NCBI RefSeq assembly: GCF_022374935.2
Contig: NZ_CP092430.2
Location: 3,968,001 to 4,032,000, forward strand
Direction: 5' to 3'
DNA length: 64,000 nt
From: Mycolicibacter virginiensis
GTDB lineage: Bacteria; Actinomycetota; Actinomycetes; Mycobacteriales; Mycobacteriaceae
Shown: in pieces, positions 41,914-51,382 of the stretch
How the letters are laid out: every line of letters begins with the position of its first letter
How positions within the stretch are numbered: position 1 is the stretch's first letter
Notes under the pieces: model-generated
Databases searched by the model: none
The model's input: the letters and a program-made list of their open reading frames with translations, nothing else
Told to the model about the DNA's origin: nothing
Translations under genes and position numbers: made by a program

Positions 41914-42740
41914 TTTTTTGCGGCATCCGCCGGCTTGCTGCGGCGACGGATCGCCTTGCCTGCGACGGTTCCGCCGTCCACCGGCAGCACCACGCCCGTC
42001 ACGTACCGGGAGCGCTCACCGGCGAGGTAGAGCGCAGCTTCGGCGACGTCAGCCGCGGTCCCCTCCCGCTTCAGCGGCCGGTCGGCCCGCATCGTCTCGC
42101 GAATCGCCGCTTCGTACCGTTCCAGGTCCTCCGGATCCAGGTTCGCCGCCGCCGACGACGCCACGAACGGCGTCGGAACGTTGCCGGGCGCAATGGCATT
42201 GACCCGGATGTCGTAGTGGGCCAGCTCAATCGCCGCGGATTTGGTGAACTGGATGACCGCGGCTTTCGACGCGCGGTAGGTCATCACCCCGCCGCCGGCC
42301 TGAATCCCGCCGATCGAGGTCAGATTGAGGATCGACCCGCCGCCGGCTTTGGACATGTACCGGGCGGCGTCGCGAGTACCGGCCATCACACCGAGCACGT
42401 TGACCGCCATGATGCGGTGAAAGTCAGCCAGGTCGTCGTCGAGAAACCTGTTGTGCATGGTGCCCGAGACCCCGGCGTTGTTGACCATGATGTCCAGTCC
42501 GCCGAACATCTCGACGGCCGATTCGACCAGGGCGCCCACTTGGGCCGGGTCAGAGACATCGGCGACCCGGAAGATCGCCTCCGCACCGAGTTGGCCCGCG
42601 AGCGCTTCGCCGCGTTCGCGATCCATGTCGGCGATGACGACGCGCGCTCCCTCGGCGAGGAATCGCTCGGCGATCCCGCGGCCGATACCCGATGCACCTC
42701 CGGTGACGATTGCCACCTTGCCGGTCAATTCGTTGCCCAT
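41910..42740 (-). CDS. SDR-family oxidoreductase
   Basis: 276 residues from ATG 42740 (MGNELTGKVAIVTGGASGIG), with AAGGGTG about 6 bp upstream. NAD-binding TGGASGIG, NNAGVSG, catalytic YRASK (Tyr-x-x-x-Lys) and C-terminal LPVDGGTV. It is an ordinary classical SDR rather than the mycofactocin type. It is divergent from the SnoaL-like gene at 42845 across an operator copy, and its stop lies in the operator of the downstream TetR gene. It probably belongs to the same regulon. Confidence 0.88.
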   Translation of the reverse strand: MGNELTGKVAIVTGGASGIGRGIAERFLAEGARVVIADMDRERGEALAGQLGAEAIFRVADVSDPAQVGALVESAVEMFGGLDIMVNNAGVSGTMHNRFLDDDLADFHRIMAVNVLGVMAGTRDAARYMSKAGGGSILNLTSIGGIQAGGGVMTYRASKAAVIQFTKSAAIELAHYDIRVNAIAPGNVPTPFVASSAAANLDPEDLERYEAAIRETMRADRPLKREGTAADVAEAALYLAGERSRYVTGVVLPVDGGTVAGKAIRRRSKPADAAKN

Positions 42741-42794
42741 CTGCACCCTTCCGCTGCGGACCACGTCCGTGATCGACTCAACCCGTTGGTCCGG

Positions 42795-42817
42795 GTTCAG
42801 TCAAGCGACTGAATTAA
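42795..42817. promoter_or_regulatory. TetR operator, copy 2 (GTCAAGCGA core)
   Basis: Contains the palindrome TTCAGTC-AAGC-GACTGAA and the extension ATTAA. It matches 41891-41913 at 19 of 23 positions. It is placed between the divergent SDR (42740) and SnoaL-like (42845) genes, so one regulator could control both directions and the TetR operon. Confidence 0.65.
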
Positions 42818-42844
42818 ATGGTCGGGCGACCTAAAGTCGGCAGC

Positions 42845-43285
42845 ATGACAGGCCCCGTCTCGACCGACGACCGGCTGGAGATCGCCGCGCTGCTCTACCG
42901 CTACGCCCGAGCCGTGGACACCAAGGACTGGACGCTGTATCGGTCGGTGTTCACCGAAGAGGCCGTCATCGACTACTCATCAGCGGGCGCGATCTGCGGC
43001 ACGCGTGACGAAGTCGCCGACTGGTTGGCGACCGGTTTTGCGTCGATTCCGATGTCGATGCACTACATCACCAACATCGAGATCCTGGATCACACTGCCG
43101 ATTCCGCGCTCGCACGGGCGATGTTCTACAACCCCATGCAGCTGCCCGGAATGACGGGCTTGAGCCACTGCGGTGGCTACTACCACCACGAGCTGGTCCG
43201 CACCGGCGGCGGTTGGCGTAGCGCACATCTGCGCGAGGAGAACGTCTGGTTCACCAATTCCCCGGGCCGCCACCAGGTCGGTTGA
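42845..43285 (+). CDS. SnoaL-like (NTF2-fold) protein
   Basis: 146 residues with the NTF2/SnoaL pattern: LEIAALLYRYARAVDTKDWTLYRSVFTEEAVIDYSS at the start, a MHYITNIEI strand, and GGYYHHELVRTGGGWR near the end. Members are small hydratases, isomerases or cyclases (ketosteroid isomerase-like fold) or non-catalytic binders. ATG 42845 is preferred over the in-frame ATG at 42818, which directly abuts the operator. It is divergent from the SDR at 41910 and shares its operator. Confidence 0.78.
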   Translation: MTGPVSTDDRLEIAALLYRYARAVDTKDWTLYRSVFTEEAVIDYSSAGAICGTRDEVADWLATGFASIPMSMHYITNIEILDHTADSALARAMFYNPMQLPGMTGLSHCGGYYHHELVRTGGGWRSAHLREENVWFTNSPGRHQVG

Positions 43286-43364
43286 TCACCTGGCGCAGAA
43301 GCGTTTTGCAACCCGCGCAGATTCGGCAGCACAACATGTCAGACCCCTCTGCAATGCTTTGGCT

Positions 43365-44609
43365 ATGCCCTCGATCGCACCGTCAGCCAGTGCCGAAGCG
43401 CGAGGCGGCACGCGCCTTGAGGTGCTCTTCGAGGAGCTGGCCGAGTTGTGTGGTCAGCGCAACGCGATCGATGGACGCATCGTGGACATCGCCGCCGAGA
43501 TCGAGCGAGACGAGCTGTGGGGTGGTACCGGAGCGCGGTCTGTCGCTGCGCTGCTGGCCTGGAAGACCGGGGTGTCACCGGGCAACGCCCACACCATCGC
43601 AACGGTGGCCCATCGAGCCGACGAGTTTCCCCGCTGCGTCCAGGGCATGCGGGAAGGTCGCGTGTCACTCGATCAGGTCGGGGTGATCGCAGGGCGGGCC
43701 GCCGACGGCTCCGACGAGCACTACGCACAGCTGGCCGGCGTGGCCACGGTCAACCAGCTGCGCACCGCAGTCAAACTGGAACCGCGACCCGAACCCGATC
43801 ACCGGCCTGAGCCGGCGTGCTCGATCACCAAGACCGGCGACGAGCAGGGTAGCTGCTGGCGGATCAAACTCGATCACCTCAACGCGGCGAAGTTCGATGC
43901 GGCACTGCGGTCTCACCTGGACGCCCTGATGGCCGAGTGGAAACACGACCACGATGGCCGCGCAATAGATCAGGCGCCTCCGTTGCCGACTACGGCTGAC
44001 GCGTTTCTGCGTCTGGTCGAGGCTGGATGGGATGCGGCGGCAGCCCGCCGGCCCCACGGGCAGCACACCACCGTGGTGGCGCACCTCGACATCAACGACC
44101 GGGCCGCGGCACTGCACCTGGGGCCGCTGCTGTCGGACGAAGAACGCCGATACCTGCTGTGCGACGCCCGCTTTGAGGTGTGGTTCGAGCGCAATGGCGA
44201 ACCCATCGGCGCCGGCCGCACGACCCGCGGGATCAGCCGCCGGCTTCGACGGGCCATTGAGCACCGCGACCGCTGCTGCGTGGTTCCCGGCTGCGGGGCC
44301 ACTCGAGGGCTGCACGCCCATCACATCCGGCACTGGGAAGACGGCGGCGAAACCGAACTGCCCAACCTGGTGCTGGTCTGCCCGTATCACCATCGGCTGC
44401 ACCACCGGGGCATCATCACCATCACCGGGCCAGCCACCCACCTCACCGTCACCGACAACACCGACCGACCACTGAGCGCCGCATCGCTGGCCCGCCCACC
44501 CAAGCAACCGCGACCCACGGTGGCAGCATGTTCCGGGCCCACCGGCGAACGCGCCCAATGGTGGTGGTACTCACCATTCCAACCGCAAGCACCACCGACA
44601 ACTAATTAG
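43365..44609 (+). CDS. 13E12-family (DUF222) HNH endonuclease-like protein
   Basis: 414 residues. The N-terminal two thirds is a DUF222/13E12 region (SVAALLAWKTGVSPGNAHTI, REGRVSLDQVGVIA). The C-terminal HNH domain has two CxxC-like pairs (CCVVPGC, LVCPYHH) and AHHIRHWEDGGETELPNL. These genes occur in many copies in mycobacterial genomes and behave as a repeat family of unclear function, possibly selfish or phage-related. Start ATG 43365. It lies between catabolic units and does not fit their metabolism. Confidence 0.9.
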   Translation: MPSIAPSASAEARGGTRLEVLFEELAELCGQRNAIDGRIVDIAAEIERDELWGGTGARSVAALLAWKTGVSPGNAHTIATVAHRADEFPRCVQGMREGRVSLDQVGVIAGRAADGSDEHYAQLAGVATVNQLRTAVKLEPRPEPDHRPEPACSITKTGDEQGSCWRIKLDHLNAAKFDAALRSHLDALMAEWKHDHDGRAIDQAPPLPTTADAFLRLVEAGWDAAAARRPHGQHTTVVAHLDINDRAAALHLGPLLSDEERRYLLCDARFEVWFERNGEPIGAGRTTRGISRRLRRAIEHRDRCCVVPGCGATRGLHAHHIRHWEDGGETELPNLVLVCPYHHRLHHRGIITITGPATHLTVTDNTDRPLSAASLARPPKQPRPTVAACSGPTGERAQWWWYSPFQPQAPPTTN

Positions 44610-44624
44610 GTCACGGGCGGCTGA

Positions 44625-45449
44625 TCACCCGGCAAAGAAGTCCAGCAGTAAGCCGTTGACCTGTTCGGCCTGTTCGATCTGCGGGCAGTGGCCGGCACCC
44701 TCCACGACGACGGCGCGCCCGCCGGGGATCTTGTCGACGATCTGCGCCGACCACCCCGGCGGGAGCAGCTTGTCGCCGGCACCTTCAATTACCAACGTCG
44801 GTACTGAAATGCGTTCGTAGGCACGGTCGCTCGACGCCGGCGGTGGGGTCTCGGCGCCGGGCCGGCGGAAGCGCGCCGCCGCTACCGCCTCCCATGCGCC
44901 GGGTGCGATGCTCGAAACGTACCGCCGCCGTACGTAGTCGTCGTCGTCAGGATAGGCCGGGTCGTGAAACAGCGCGGCCACGATCCGGCGCATGGCGGGC
45001 ACCGTCGCGTCGTAGTCGTAGAGCGCGGCCATGTGTTCGTTCTGCTGGATCTCTCCGCCACCGCAGATGGCGACCAGTCGCCGCACCGGCAACAGCGGCG
45101 CCTCCGACGTGGTGTCGACCAGCAGCATGATGGCGCCCATCGAATTGCCCACGAAATCCGCCGATTCGACTCCCAGCGTCGCGCAGAACCGCGCGACGTG
45201 GCGAATCCGCATTCCGCGCCCGTCGTTGAAGTCGAGGACCTTGGCCGACTCCCCGAACCCGAGCAGGTCCGGCGCGAGTACCCGATAGCGCTCGGCCAGT
45301 GCGGGGATGGTGTGTTCCCAGCCGATCTCAGCGCCGGCACCGAACTCGCCGCCGTGAAGCAGCACCAGCGCCGGGGCGAACGGGTCACCCGATTCCAGGT
45401 AGGAAGTGCTCAGGCCGTCCACGACGACGGTCTTGCGCGTGATCAGCAC
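44625..45449 (-). CDS. Alpha/beta-fold hydrolase (MhpC-like family)
   Basis: 274 residues. Oxyanion region LVLLHGGEFGAGA, nucleophile S103 in VGNSMGA, acid D226 (EGAGDKLLP) and base H254 (GAGHCPQIE). It resembles C-C bond hydrolases of meta-cleavage pathways as well as general esterases. GTG start 45449 with GAGGAG upstream, overlapping the stop of the 24-codon remnant gene. It is the last gene of the aromatic-degradation operon and 15 bp from the convergent HNH gene end. Confidence 0.85.
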   Translation of the reverse strand: MLITRKTVVVDGLSTSYLESGDPFAPALVLLHGGEFGAGAEIGWEHTIPALAERYRVLAPDLLGFGESAKVLDFNDGRGMRIRHVARFCATLGVESADFVGNSMGAIMLLVDTTSEAPLLPVRRLVAICGGGEIQQNEHMAALYDYDATVPAMRRIVAALFHDPAYPDDDDYVRRRYVSSIAPGAWEAVAAARFRRPGAETPPPASSDRAYERISVPTLVIEGAGDKLLPPGWSAQIVDKIPGGRAVVVEGAGHCPQIEQAEQVNGLLLDFFAG

Positions 45450-45458
45450 GTGGGCTCC

Positions 45459-45533
45459 TCAGTCGGGGATCAGCGGGCCGATCGGCCGGGTCGTAGTGGC
45501 GTGAAATCCACCGTGCACGAAGACGAATCGCAT
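45459..45533 (-). pseudogene. 24-codon remnant of a second alpha/beta hydrolase
   Basis: A short frame MRFVFVHGGFHATTTRPIGP... with a good ribosome-binding site (CAGGAGCATC ATG) ends after 24 codons. The first 12 residues are the start and oxyanion HGG motif of a common mycobacterial alpha/beta hydrolase family (recognition from memory). After HA the sequence no longer fits and the rest is missing. Probably a deletion left only the 5' end. It may still be translated and couple expression of the next gene, whose ribosome-binding site overlaps its stop. Confidence 0.5.
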
Positions 45534-45550
45534 GATGCTCCTGCCCCGGG

Positions 45551-46540
45551 CTATTTGATCGCGATCGGGTTCACCGGTGACCCGACTCCGCCGGTCACCC
45601 GCAGGGGCGGCGCCACCAGTTGGAATTCGTAACGGCCGTCGGCGGCGCAATCCGCGGCCAGTGCGCCGAGGTCCCAGTACTCCCCGAGCATCAATCCCAT
45701 GTCGCGCAGGCACAGCATGTGCAGGGGCAGATATGTTCCCTCGACGCCGGAGACCGGGTCTTCGACCATCAGGTTGTCGGCGGCCACCGCGGCAACGTCG
45801 TGGGCGTGCAGCCAGGAGGCGCACCGCCAGTCCAATCCGGCGCCCGGTTCAGCGCCGTTGCCGGTCACCGAAAACCTTTCCCACCAACCGGTTCGAACCA
45901 CCACGATGTCGCCGGGTTCGACGCTGACATTCTGGGCGCGGGCGACTTCGTCGAGTTCCTCGGGGGTGATCGGGATACCCAAGGGCAGGAAGGTGTCCGC
46001 GCCGCGGTGCGCGACCACATCGAGAAGAACACCACGCGAGGTGATCCCCTTGCCGTCGACTTTGTCGATACCGCAGTGGTAGGCGCCCTGGCTGGTCACC
46101 GAGGCTGCCGGGAAGCCGTTGTAGAGCTGGTCGTCGTAATAGACGTGCGAGAGCGCATCCCACTGGCTGGCGGCCTGCAGCGGCATCACGATCATGTCGT
46201 CGTTGAACCGGAATGGGTTGTCGACGAAGAACTCGCCCAGCTGCTGCGCCACGATGTTGCGGTGCCATTCCGGGCCGTATTGCGCCAGCGTGCTCACGTC
46301 GCCGCCGTCGACGGTCATCACGTGAATCGGGTTGTGCCGGAACTGGAGCGCGCCCTGCGGTCCCGAGGACCCGAAATCCACCCCGAGCGGGAACACCTTG
46401 CCGTGCCGAACCAGGCCGGCGGCCTCGGCAACCTTCTGCGGTGTGATGAGGTTGAGGGTGCCCAGTTCGTCGGCGTCGCCCCAGCGCCCCCAGTTGCGGA
46501 CCGACTCGGCCACCCGCCGGAACTCGGTCAGGCCGGCCAC
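45551..46540 (-). CDS. Cyclase-family (PF04199-type) metal-dependent hydrolase
   Basis: 329 residues from GTG 46540, overlapping the SDR stop by 13 bp. It shows WGRWGDADELGTLNLITPQ at the start, QWDALSHVYYDD in the middle (the metal-binding segment of this subgroup) and VVVRTGWWERF. The family includes kynurenine formamidase and other hydrolases that act on cyclic or amide substrates. Here it could open a lactone or other ring. It precedes the hydrolase remnant and the alpha/beta hydrolase. Confidence 0.85.
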   Translation of the reverse strand: MAGLTEFRRVAESVRNWGRWGDADELGTLNLITPQKVAEAAGLVRHGKVFPLGVDFGSSGPQGALQFRHNPIHVMTVDGGDVSTLAQYGPEWHRNIVAQQLGEFFVDNPFRFNDDMIVMPLQAASQWDALSHVYYDDQLYNGFPAASVTSQGAYHCGIDKVDGKGITSRGVLLDVVAHRGADTFLPLGIPITPEELDEVARAQNVSVEPGDIVVVRTGWWERFSVTGNGAEPGAGLDWRCASWLHAHDVAAVAADNLMVEDPVSGVEGTYLPLHMLCLRDMGLMLGEYWDLGALAADCAADGRYEFQLVAPPLRVTGGVGSPVNPIAIK

Positions 46541-47364
46541 GGCGCCGATCCGTCCGTCAGGGCGGCGGCGGCCCGGCCGCTGATGTTGCCGCCATCGACC
46601 CAGAGCACCTGGCCGGTGATGTAGCCGGCCGCCGGACTGTTCAGAAACACCAGTGGTGCAGCTTGTTCTTCGGCGCTGGCGACCCGCCCCAGCGGTTTGG
46701 GAATGTCGTCGAGAAAGTCCTGCCCGTAACTGCCGCGCAGTTGATCGAGGATCGGGGTTTCGGTGACGCCGGGCGCGGTGCAGTTGATCCGGATTCCGCG
46801 TTGCGCCAGGGGTTCGGCGCGGAGCATGCCGTAGAGGATGATGGCCTCTTTGGACAGCCGGTAGCCGCCGTCGGCAAGCGCGGCGGGATTTGCACGGCAC
46901 CACTGTAATCCGGCAGCCATGCCTTGGGAGTTCAACAGGCCGACCGTGGTCTGGACGTTCTCACGGTAGGCCGCCGCAGCCAGCGAGGACACATTGGCGA
47001 CCGCCGACCCCGCCGGCATCGCCGGCAACAGTGATTCGGTGAGGTGACGCAAGCCCAGAAAGTTGATCGTGACCACCCGCTCGGGGTCACCGATGCCCGA
47101 GGAGACCCCGGCGACGTTGAACAGCGCATCAACGTATCCCGCCGCCCGGATCGCTGCGGCGGCGTGATCGATGGACGCCGGATCAGACAGATCCGTCGCG
47201 TGAAATTCGTCGACGCTTGCCGCAGGCTCGACCCGGTCCAAGCCGACGACCTGCGCCCCGAGTTCACCGAGCTGCGTCACCAGCGCCGCGCCGATTCCCG
47301 ACGCGCAGCCGGTGACCACGGCTCGTCGACCGTCGTAGCGCCACAGTCCAGACGGCGCGCTCAC
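46528..47364 (-). CDS. SDR-family oxidoreductase
   Basis: 278 residues from GTG 47364 (MSAPSGLWRYDGRRAVVTGCASGIG). The cofactor motif TGCASGIG, FNVAGVSSG, and C-terminal WVDGGNISG are typical. The YRLSK motif supplies the catalytic Tyr and Lys. There is an insert around residues 125-165 with SSLAAAAYRENVQ. Related to 3-alpha-hydroxysteroid/carbonyl-reductase-like SDRs (weak recognition). It overlaps the luciferase-like gene by 4 bp. Confidence 0.87.
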   Translation of the reverse strand: MSAPSGLWRYDGRRAVVTGCASGIGAALVTQLGELGAQVVGLDRVEPAASVDEFHATDLSDPASIDHAAAAIRAAGYVDALFNVAGVSSGIGDPERVVTINFLGLRHLTESLLPAMPAGSAVANVSSLAAAAYRENVQTTVGLLNSQGMAAGLQWCRANPAALADGGYRLSKEAIILYGMLRAEPLAQRGIRINCTAPGVTETPILDQLRGSYGQDFLDDIPKPLGRVASAEEQAAPLVFLNSPAAGYITGQVLWVDGGNISGRAAAALTDGSAPWPA

Positions 47365-48683
47365 TGCTGGCCGCGTTCCCGCTCTTCTCGCTCTTCCCGG
47401 GCAAGTTGCGCAGCCTGCACCCGACCCTCGTTCATCTCGGCCATCGCCTCGGGGATCTCGGTGGCGGTGAACGTGCCGCCTCGACCGGTCGGCAATCCGC
47501 CGAACGAGTAGGACTCGTCGAATGCCGGTGCGGTGGAGGCTTGTCGGCGGGACTCCAGCTTCTCCAGCACCGGTTCAAGACGCTTGGCCTTCTCGGCAAC
47601 TGCCTTCTCGTCGCGTTCGATGAACTCCGGCAGCACCTCTTTGCCCATCAGTTCGATGGCCTCCATGGTCGCCTCGTGGCTGCGCGGGTTGAGCAACAGG
47701 ATGAGCTCGTCGACGCCGCTCTCCTCATAGCCACGCAGGAACTCCCGTGCGGTCGCAGGGCTTCCGATTGCCCCGCGGCCCGGTCCATAGGCCAGCGTCG
47801 GATCCTTTTCCACTTCTTCGAGGTAGCGGTTCCAGACCCCGGTTCGGCCCGGGGTGTGCTCGCCGGTCATGTAGTAGTGCATGATCCCGAACGAGAAGAA
47901 TCCGCCGCCGACCCCGAGGCGTGCGATGGCCTGCTCGTCGGTGGGGGCCACCATCATCGACAGGTCGCCGCCGATGGCCAGGATGTTGGGGTTCACCTGG
48001 GGGGTGACCGGGACGCCGTTCTCTTCGAGTTCCTTGTAGTAGCCGTTGACCCGCTCGGCCAGCGGGCCGGGACCGGTGTAGGCGAAACTCAGTGCACCGA
48101 TGCACTTAGTCGCGGCCATCTGCACCGAAGCCGGCCGGGTGCAGGCCACCCAGACCGGCGGATGCGGCTTCTGCAGCGGCTTGGGCACCACGTTGCGGGC
48201 CGGCATCTGCACGTGCTGGCCGTCAAAGCCGGTAAACGGCTCCTCGGTCATGCAGCGGATCGAGACCTCGAGTGCTTCCTCCCACTGGGTGCGCTTGTCG
48301 GCCGGGTCGATCCCGAATCCGCCGAGCTCGGCGATCGAGGATCCCTCTCCGGTGCCGAATTCGACCCGGCCACCGGAGAGCAGGTCCAAGGTGGCGACCC
48401 GCTCGGCCACCCGGGCGGGGTGGTTGACCACCGGGGGCAGGTGCATGATCCCGAAACCGAGCCGGATGTTCTTGGTCCGCTGGCTGGCCGCGGCCAAGAA
48501 CATCTCCGGCGCGGTGGCGTGGCAGTACTCCTCCAGGAAGTGGTGCTCGGTGAGCCAGACCGTGGAGAACCCGGCCTTGTCGGCCAGCTCCACCTCGTCG
48601 AGTCCGTCGGAGAACAGCTGGCGTTCATCGTCGTCGGACCATGGACGCGGCAGCGCGAATTCGTAGAACAGTGAGATCTTCAC
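47361..48683 (-). CDS. LLM-class flavin-dependent monooxygenase
   Basis: 440 residues. Luciferase-like TIM barrel (about 1-345): MKISLFYEFALPRPW, AGFSTVWLTEHHF, GRVEFGTGEGSS. A charged, probably helical C-terminal extension (about 365-440, rich in E, R, K and Q) goes beyond the usual length. It is more like FMN-dependent alkanal/nitrilotriacetate-type monooxygenases than the F420 group. It probably oxygenates a ring intermediate, using flavin reduced by a partner not seen here. It lies 3 bp after the KstD-like gene. Confidence 0.87.
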   Translation of the reverse strand: MKISLFYEFALPRPWSDDDERQLFSDGLDEVELADKAGFSTVWLTEHHFLEEYCHATAPEMFLAAASQRTKNIRLGFGIMHLPPVVNHPARVAERVATLDLLSGGRVEFGTGEGSSIAELGGFGIDPADKRTQWEEALEVSIRCMTEEPFTGFDGQHVQMPARNVVPKPLQKPHPPVWVACTRPASVQMAATKCIGALSFAYTGPGPLAERVNGYYKELEENGVPVTPQVNPNILAIGGDLSMMVAPTDEQAIARLGVGGGFFSFGIMHYYMTGEHTPGRTGVWNRYLEEVEKDPTLAYGPGRGAIGSPATAREFLRGYEESGVDELILLLNPRSHEATMEAIELMGKEVLPEFIERDEKAVAEKAKRLEPVLEKLESRRQASTAPAFDESYSFGGLPTGRGGTFTATEIPEAMAEMNEGRVQAAQLAREEREERERGQQ

Positions 48684-48686
48684 GGT

Positions 48687-50435
48687 TTACCTCCTGGGCG
48701 ATTGGTTGGGAGCCTGCGATTCGGCGGACGGCTGGCGATCAGAAATGTCGGCAAGGTGTTGGGCGGCGACGTAACCGAAGGTCATCGCGGGGCCGATGGT
48801 CGCTCCGGCGCCGGCGTAGCTGCGGCCCATCACCGGGGCCGAGGTGTTGCCCACCGCGTAGAGGCCCTCGATCACCGAGTCGTCGGCGCGCAGTACCCGG
48901 GCGTGCTCGTCGGTACGCAGGCCGCCCGAGGTGCCCAGATCGCCGAGGATGATGCGGAAGGCGTAGTAGGGCGGCTTGCCCAGTGGGTGCAGGTTGGGGT
49001 TGGGCAGCGTCGGGTCCCCGTAGTAGTTGTCATAGACACTGTCGCCGCGATTGAAGTCGTCATCGTGGCCGGCGCGGGCCAACTCGTTGAACCGCTGTGC
49101 CGTGCTCCGCAGCCTTTCGGCCGGGACGCCGATCTCACCGGCCAGCTCCGCGAAGGAGTTGGCCGCCTTCACCACGCCGGAGTCCAGCCAGGCCTGCGGT
49201 ATTCGGCGCCCGGTCGGCACGGGTGCGCCGGGGATCTTCGGGATCGGCAGGTGTCCGGCGACGACGTAGCGGTGAAAGGATCGCTGGTCGGTGACCAGCC
49301 AGCATGGGATGTGAGTGACACCGGCCTGCTGGCCGGCGATCATGGCGTGCGCGAAATCCATGTAGGGCGCCGCTTCGTTGATGAACCGCTCGCCGGCACC
49401 GTTGACGATGAACTGGGAGGGCATCATGCGTTCGTTGAGCATGAACTGCAGGCGCCCGTCGGGCCAGCACACCGCCGGGAACCACCAGGCCTCGTCGAGC
49501 AGGTCGGTCGCCGCGCCGACACGTTCCCCGGCCCGGATGCCGTCGCCGGTGGCCAGCGGGTTGCCGAAGCTCCAATCGTGTTCCAGCACAGGCTGATGCT
49601 GCTGACGCCACGCCAAGTCATGGTCGAACCCGCCGCTGGCCAGGATCACACCGCGGCGCGCCGCGATGCGCTGTGTCGCGCCGTCGCGCTGCACCACCGC
49701 ACCGATCACCGCCCCGGAGTCGTCGGTGATCAGCTCGGTCATCGGTGCGTCCAGCCACAGCGGTATGTCCCGTTCGACCATGGCCAGCCGCAGCCGCGCG
49801 GCCAGCGATTGGCCGATGGCGGCCATCCGGTCCCCGAACACCCGGGCGCGAAACATCCGCCACAGCAGCTTGACCAGAACCGCTTTGCCCCGCCACGACT
49901 GGCGGACTTGGTAGAAGAGCCGAAGGTCCTTGGGGCCCAGCCAGATCCCCTTGGGCGCCAGCGCCAGCGGGGCCAGCAGGTTCTGCTCCTCGTCGCCGAG
50001 CTTGCGCAGGTCGATGGCGGGTACGTTGATGGTGCTGCCCAGCTCTGAGCCGCCCGGCAGCTCCGGGTAGTAGTCGGCGTAACCGGGCTTCCAGACGAAT
50101 TCGAACCAGCAGCTGGTGGCCTCCAAGAATTCCATCATCTGCGGCGCGGCATCCACGTATTGCCGCAGCCGCGCATCATTGACCAGCCCGTCGGTGATGG
50201 TGCGCAGGTAGGTGAGGACGTCGTCGGGGTCGGGCACATAGCCTTCTCGGCGCTGCGACGGCGCCCCCGGCACCCAGATGCCGCCGCCGGACAGCGCAGT
50301 GGATCCGCCGAAGTACCGCGACTTCTCCACGACCAGGGTGTTCAGGCCGCGGGCGTCGGCGGCCAGTGCCGCGGTCATTCCGCCGCCGCCGGAGCCGATG
50401 ATGAGCACGTCGACGACGTGGTCTGGATCGGTCAC
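48687..50435 (-). CDS. KstD-like FAD-dependent dehydrogenase
   Basis: 582 residues of the FAD-binding-2 (fumarate reductase/3-ketosteroid delta1-dehydrogenase) family. The FAD site is [19 protein letters not shown] and the substrate region contains [15 protein letters not shown]. The C-terminus has [31 protein letters not shown], the characteristic KstD/FAD cap. It probably inserts a double bond next to a ring ketone, perhaps towards aromatisation. Start overlaps the dioxygenase stop by 4 bp. Confidence 0.88.
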   Translation of the reverse strand: MTDPDHVVDVLIIGSGGGGMTAALAADARGLNTLVVEKSRYFGGSTALSGGGIWVPGAPSQRREGYVPDPDDVLTYLRTITDGLVNDARLRQYVDAAPQMMEFLEATSCWFEFVWKPGYADYYPELPGGSELGSTINVPAIDLRKLGDEEQNLLAPLALAPKGIWLGPKDLRLFYQVRQSWRGKAVLVKLLWRMFRARVFGDRMAAIGQSLAARLRLAMVERDIPLWLDAPMTELITDDSGAVIGAVVQRDGATQRIAARRGVILASGGFDHDLAWRQQHQPVLEHDWSFGNPLATGDGIRAGERVGAATDLLDEAWWFPAVCWPDGRLQFMLNERMMPSQFIVNGAGERFINEAAPYMDFAHAMIAGQQAGVTHIPCWLVTDQRSFHRYVVAGHLPIPKIPGAPVPTGRRIPQAWLDSGVVKAANSFAELAGEIGVPAERLRSTAQRFNELARAGHDDDFNRGDSVYDNYYGDPTLPNPNLHPLGKPPYYAFRIILGDLGTSGGLRTDEHARVLRADDSVIEGLYAVGNTSAPVMGRSYAGAGATIGPAMTFGYVAAQHLADISDRQPSAESQAPNQSPRR

Positions 50436-51382
50436 CGGATCACCTCCGTGGGTTGCGCGGTGCGGATGGCGAATCCGGCGATCAGTTCGGGGGCCGGCCG
50501 GTAGTAGCGATCGGTGATTCGGTAGTGGCCCTGCGCCGCGAGCGCACCGAACGCGGCTGCCCAGGTGCGGATCTCGTGTGCGGAGCCACCACCGGACTCG
50601 GTGATGAACGCGTTGGACCAGTCGTTGAGGTCGTCGAGGCGGCCGCTGTCCACGATCGACAAGAACCGCTCGTCGAATTCGGGGTTCAGCGGTGCGAGAT
50701 TGGTCGTCCCGGCCGCGAAGTCGCGGGCCGCCGCGATCACCGTGTCCTGGCGAGCCTGGCGCTGCTCGGCGCTCATGGCGGTGCCGTGCAGGATCCGGTC
50801 CCGGGTGATCGGTGGCGCGGTCGCCAATGTCGGGATCGGCGGATCATGCGAGAGCCCACCGGATCCCACCACCAGTACCCGCAGGTCCAGGCCGGCCAGG
50901 AACTCCCCCACCGCGGTGCCCAGCGCGCGGGCGCGGTGTATCGGCCCGAGCGGGGCGGCGACGGCATTGAGGAAGATCGGGATCACCGGGCACGCCGCGG
51001 CGTCCCCAAACAGCCGCTCCAGAGGCTGGGCAACGGCATGGTCGACGTCCATGGAAGCCGAAACGGACACGTCCACACCGCGTTCCAGCACTGCCTCCGC
51101 GCATTCGCGCGCAATGTCGGCCGGAACGTTCAGCGACCCCAGGTGCGTGCCGTAGTCACCGATGCCTTGGGCCGCCGTGCCGATGCAGAACGGTGGCATC
51201 AGTTGCAGGAAGAACCCGTTGTAGTGGTCCGGCGCGAATATCACCGTCAGCTGCGGGTCGAAGTCGGCGACGAAGGCCGCGGCGTCGGCGATCGCGGCCT
51301 CGATGTCGTCCATCAACTCACGGGGTGGTCCCGGCAGATTCAGCAGTGGACTGTGGGACATGCAGCACAGGGCCAGTGTCAT
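50432..51382 (-). CDS. mhpB: MhpB-like extradiol catechol dioxygenase
   Basis: 316 residues from ATG 51382, very similar along its length to 3-carboxyethylcatechol 2,3-dioxygenase. Shared segments are [25 protein letters not shown], the catalytic histidines H115 ([12 protein letters not shown]) and H179 ([10 protein letters not shown]), and the C-terminal [13 protein letters not shown]. It opens a catechol ring next to the diol with O2 and Fe(II). Its 5' end overlaps the flavin hydroxylase gene by 65 bp, an unusually long overlap. The exact arylalkanoate substrate is unproven. Confidence 0.93.
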   Translation of the reverse strand: MTLALCCMSHSPLLNLPGPPRELMDDIEAAIADAAAFVADFDPQLTVIFAPDHYNGFFLQLMPPFCIGTAAQGIGDYGTHLGSLNVPADIARECAEAVLERGVDVSVSASMDVDHAVAQPLERLFGDAAACPVIPIFLNAVAAPLGPIHRARALGTAVGEFLAGLDLRVLVVGSGGLSHDPPIPTLATAPPITRDRILHGTAMSAEQRQARQDTVIAAARDFAAGTTNLAPLNPEFDERFLSIVDSGRLDDLNDWSNAFITESGGGSAHEIRTWAAAFGALAAQGHYRITDRYYRPAPELIAGFAIRTAQPTEVIR

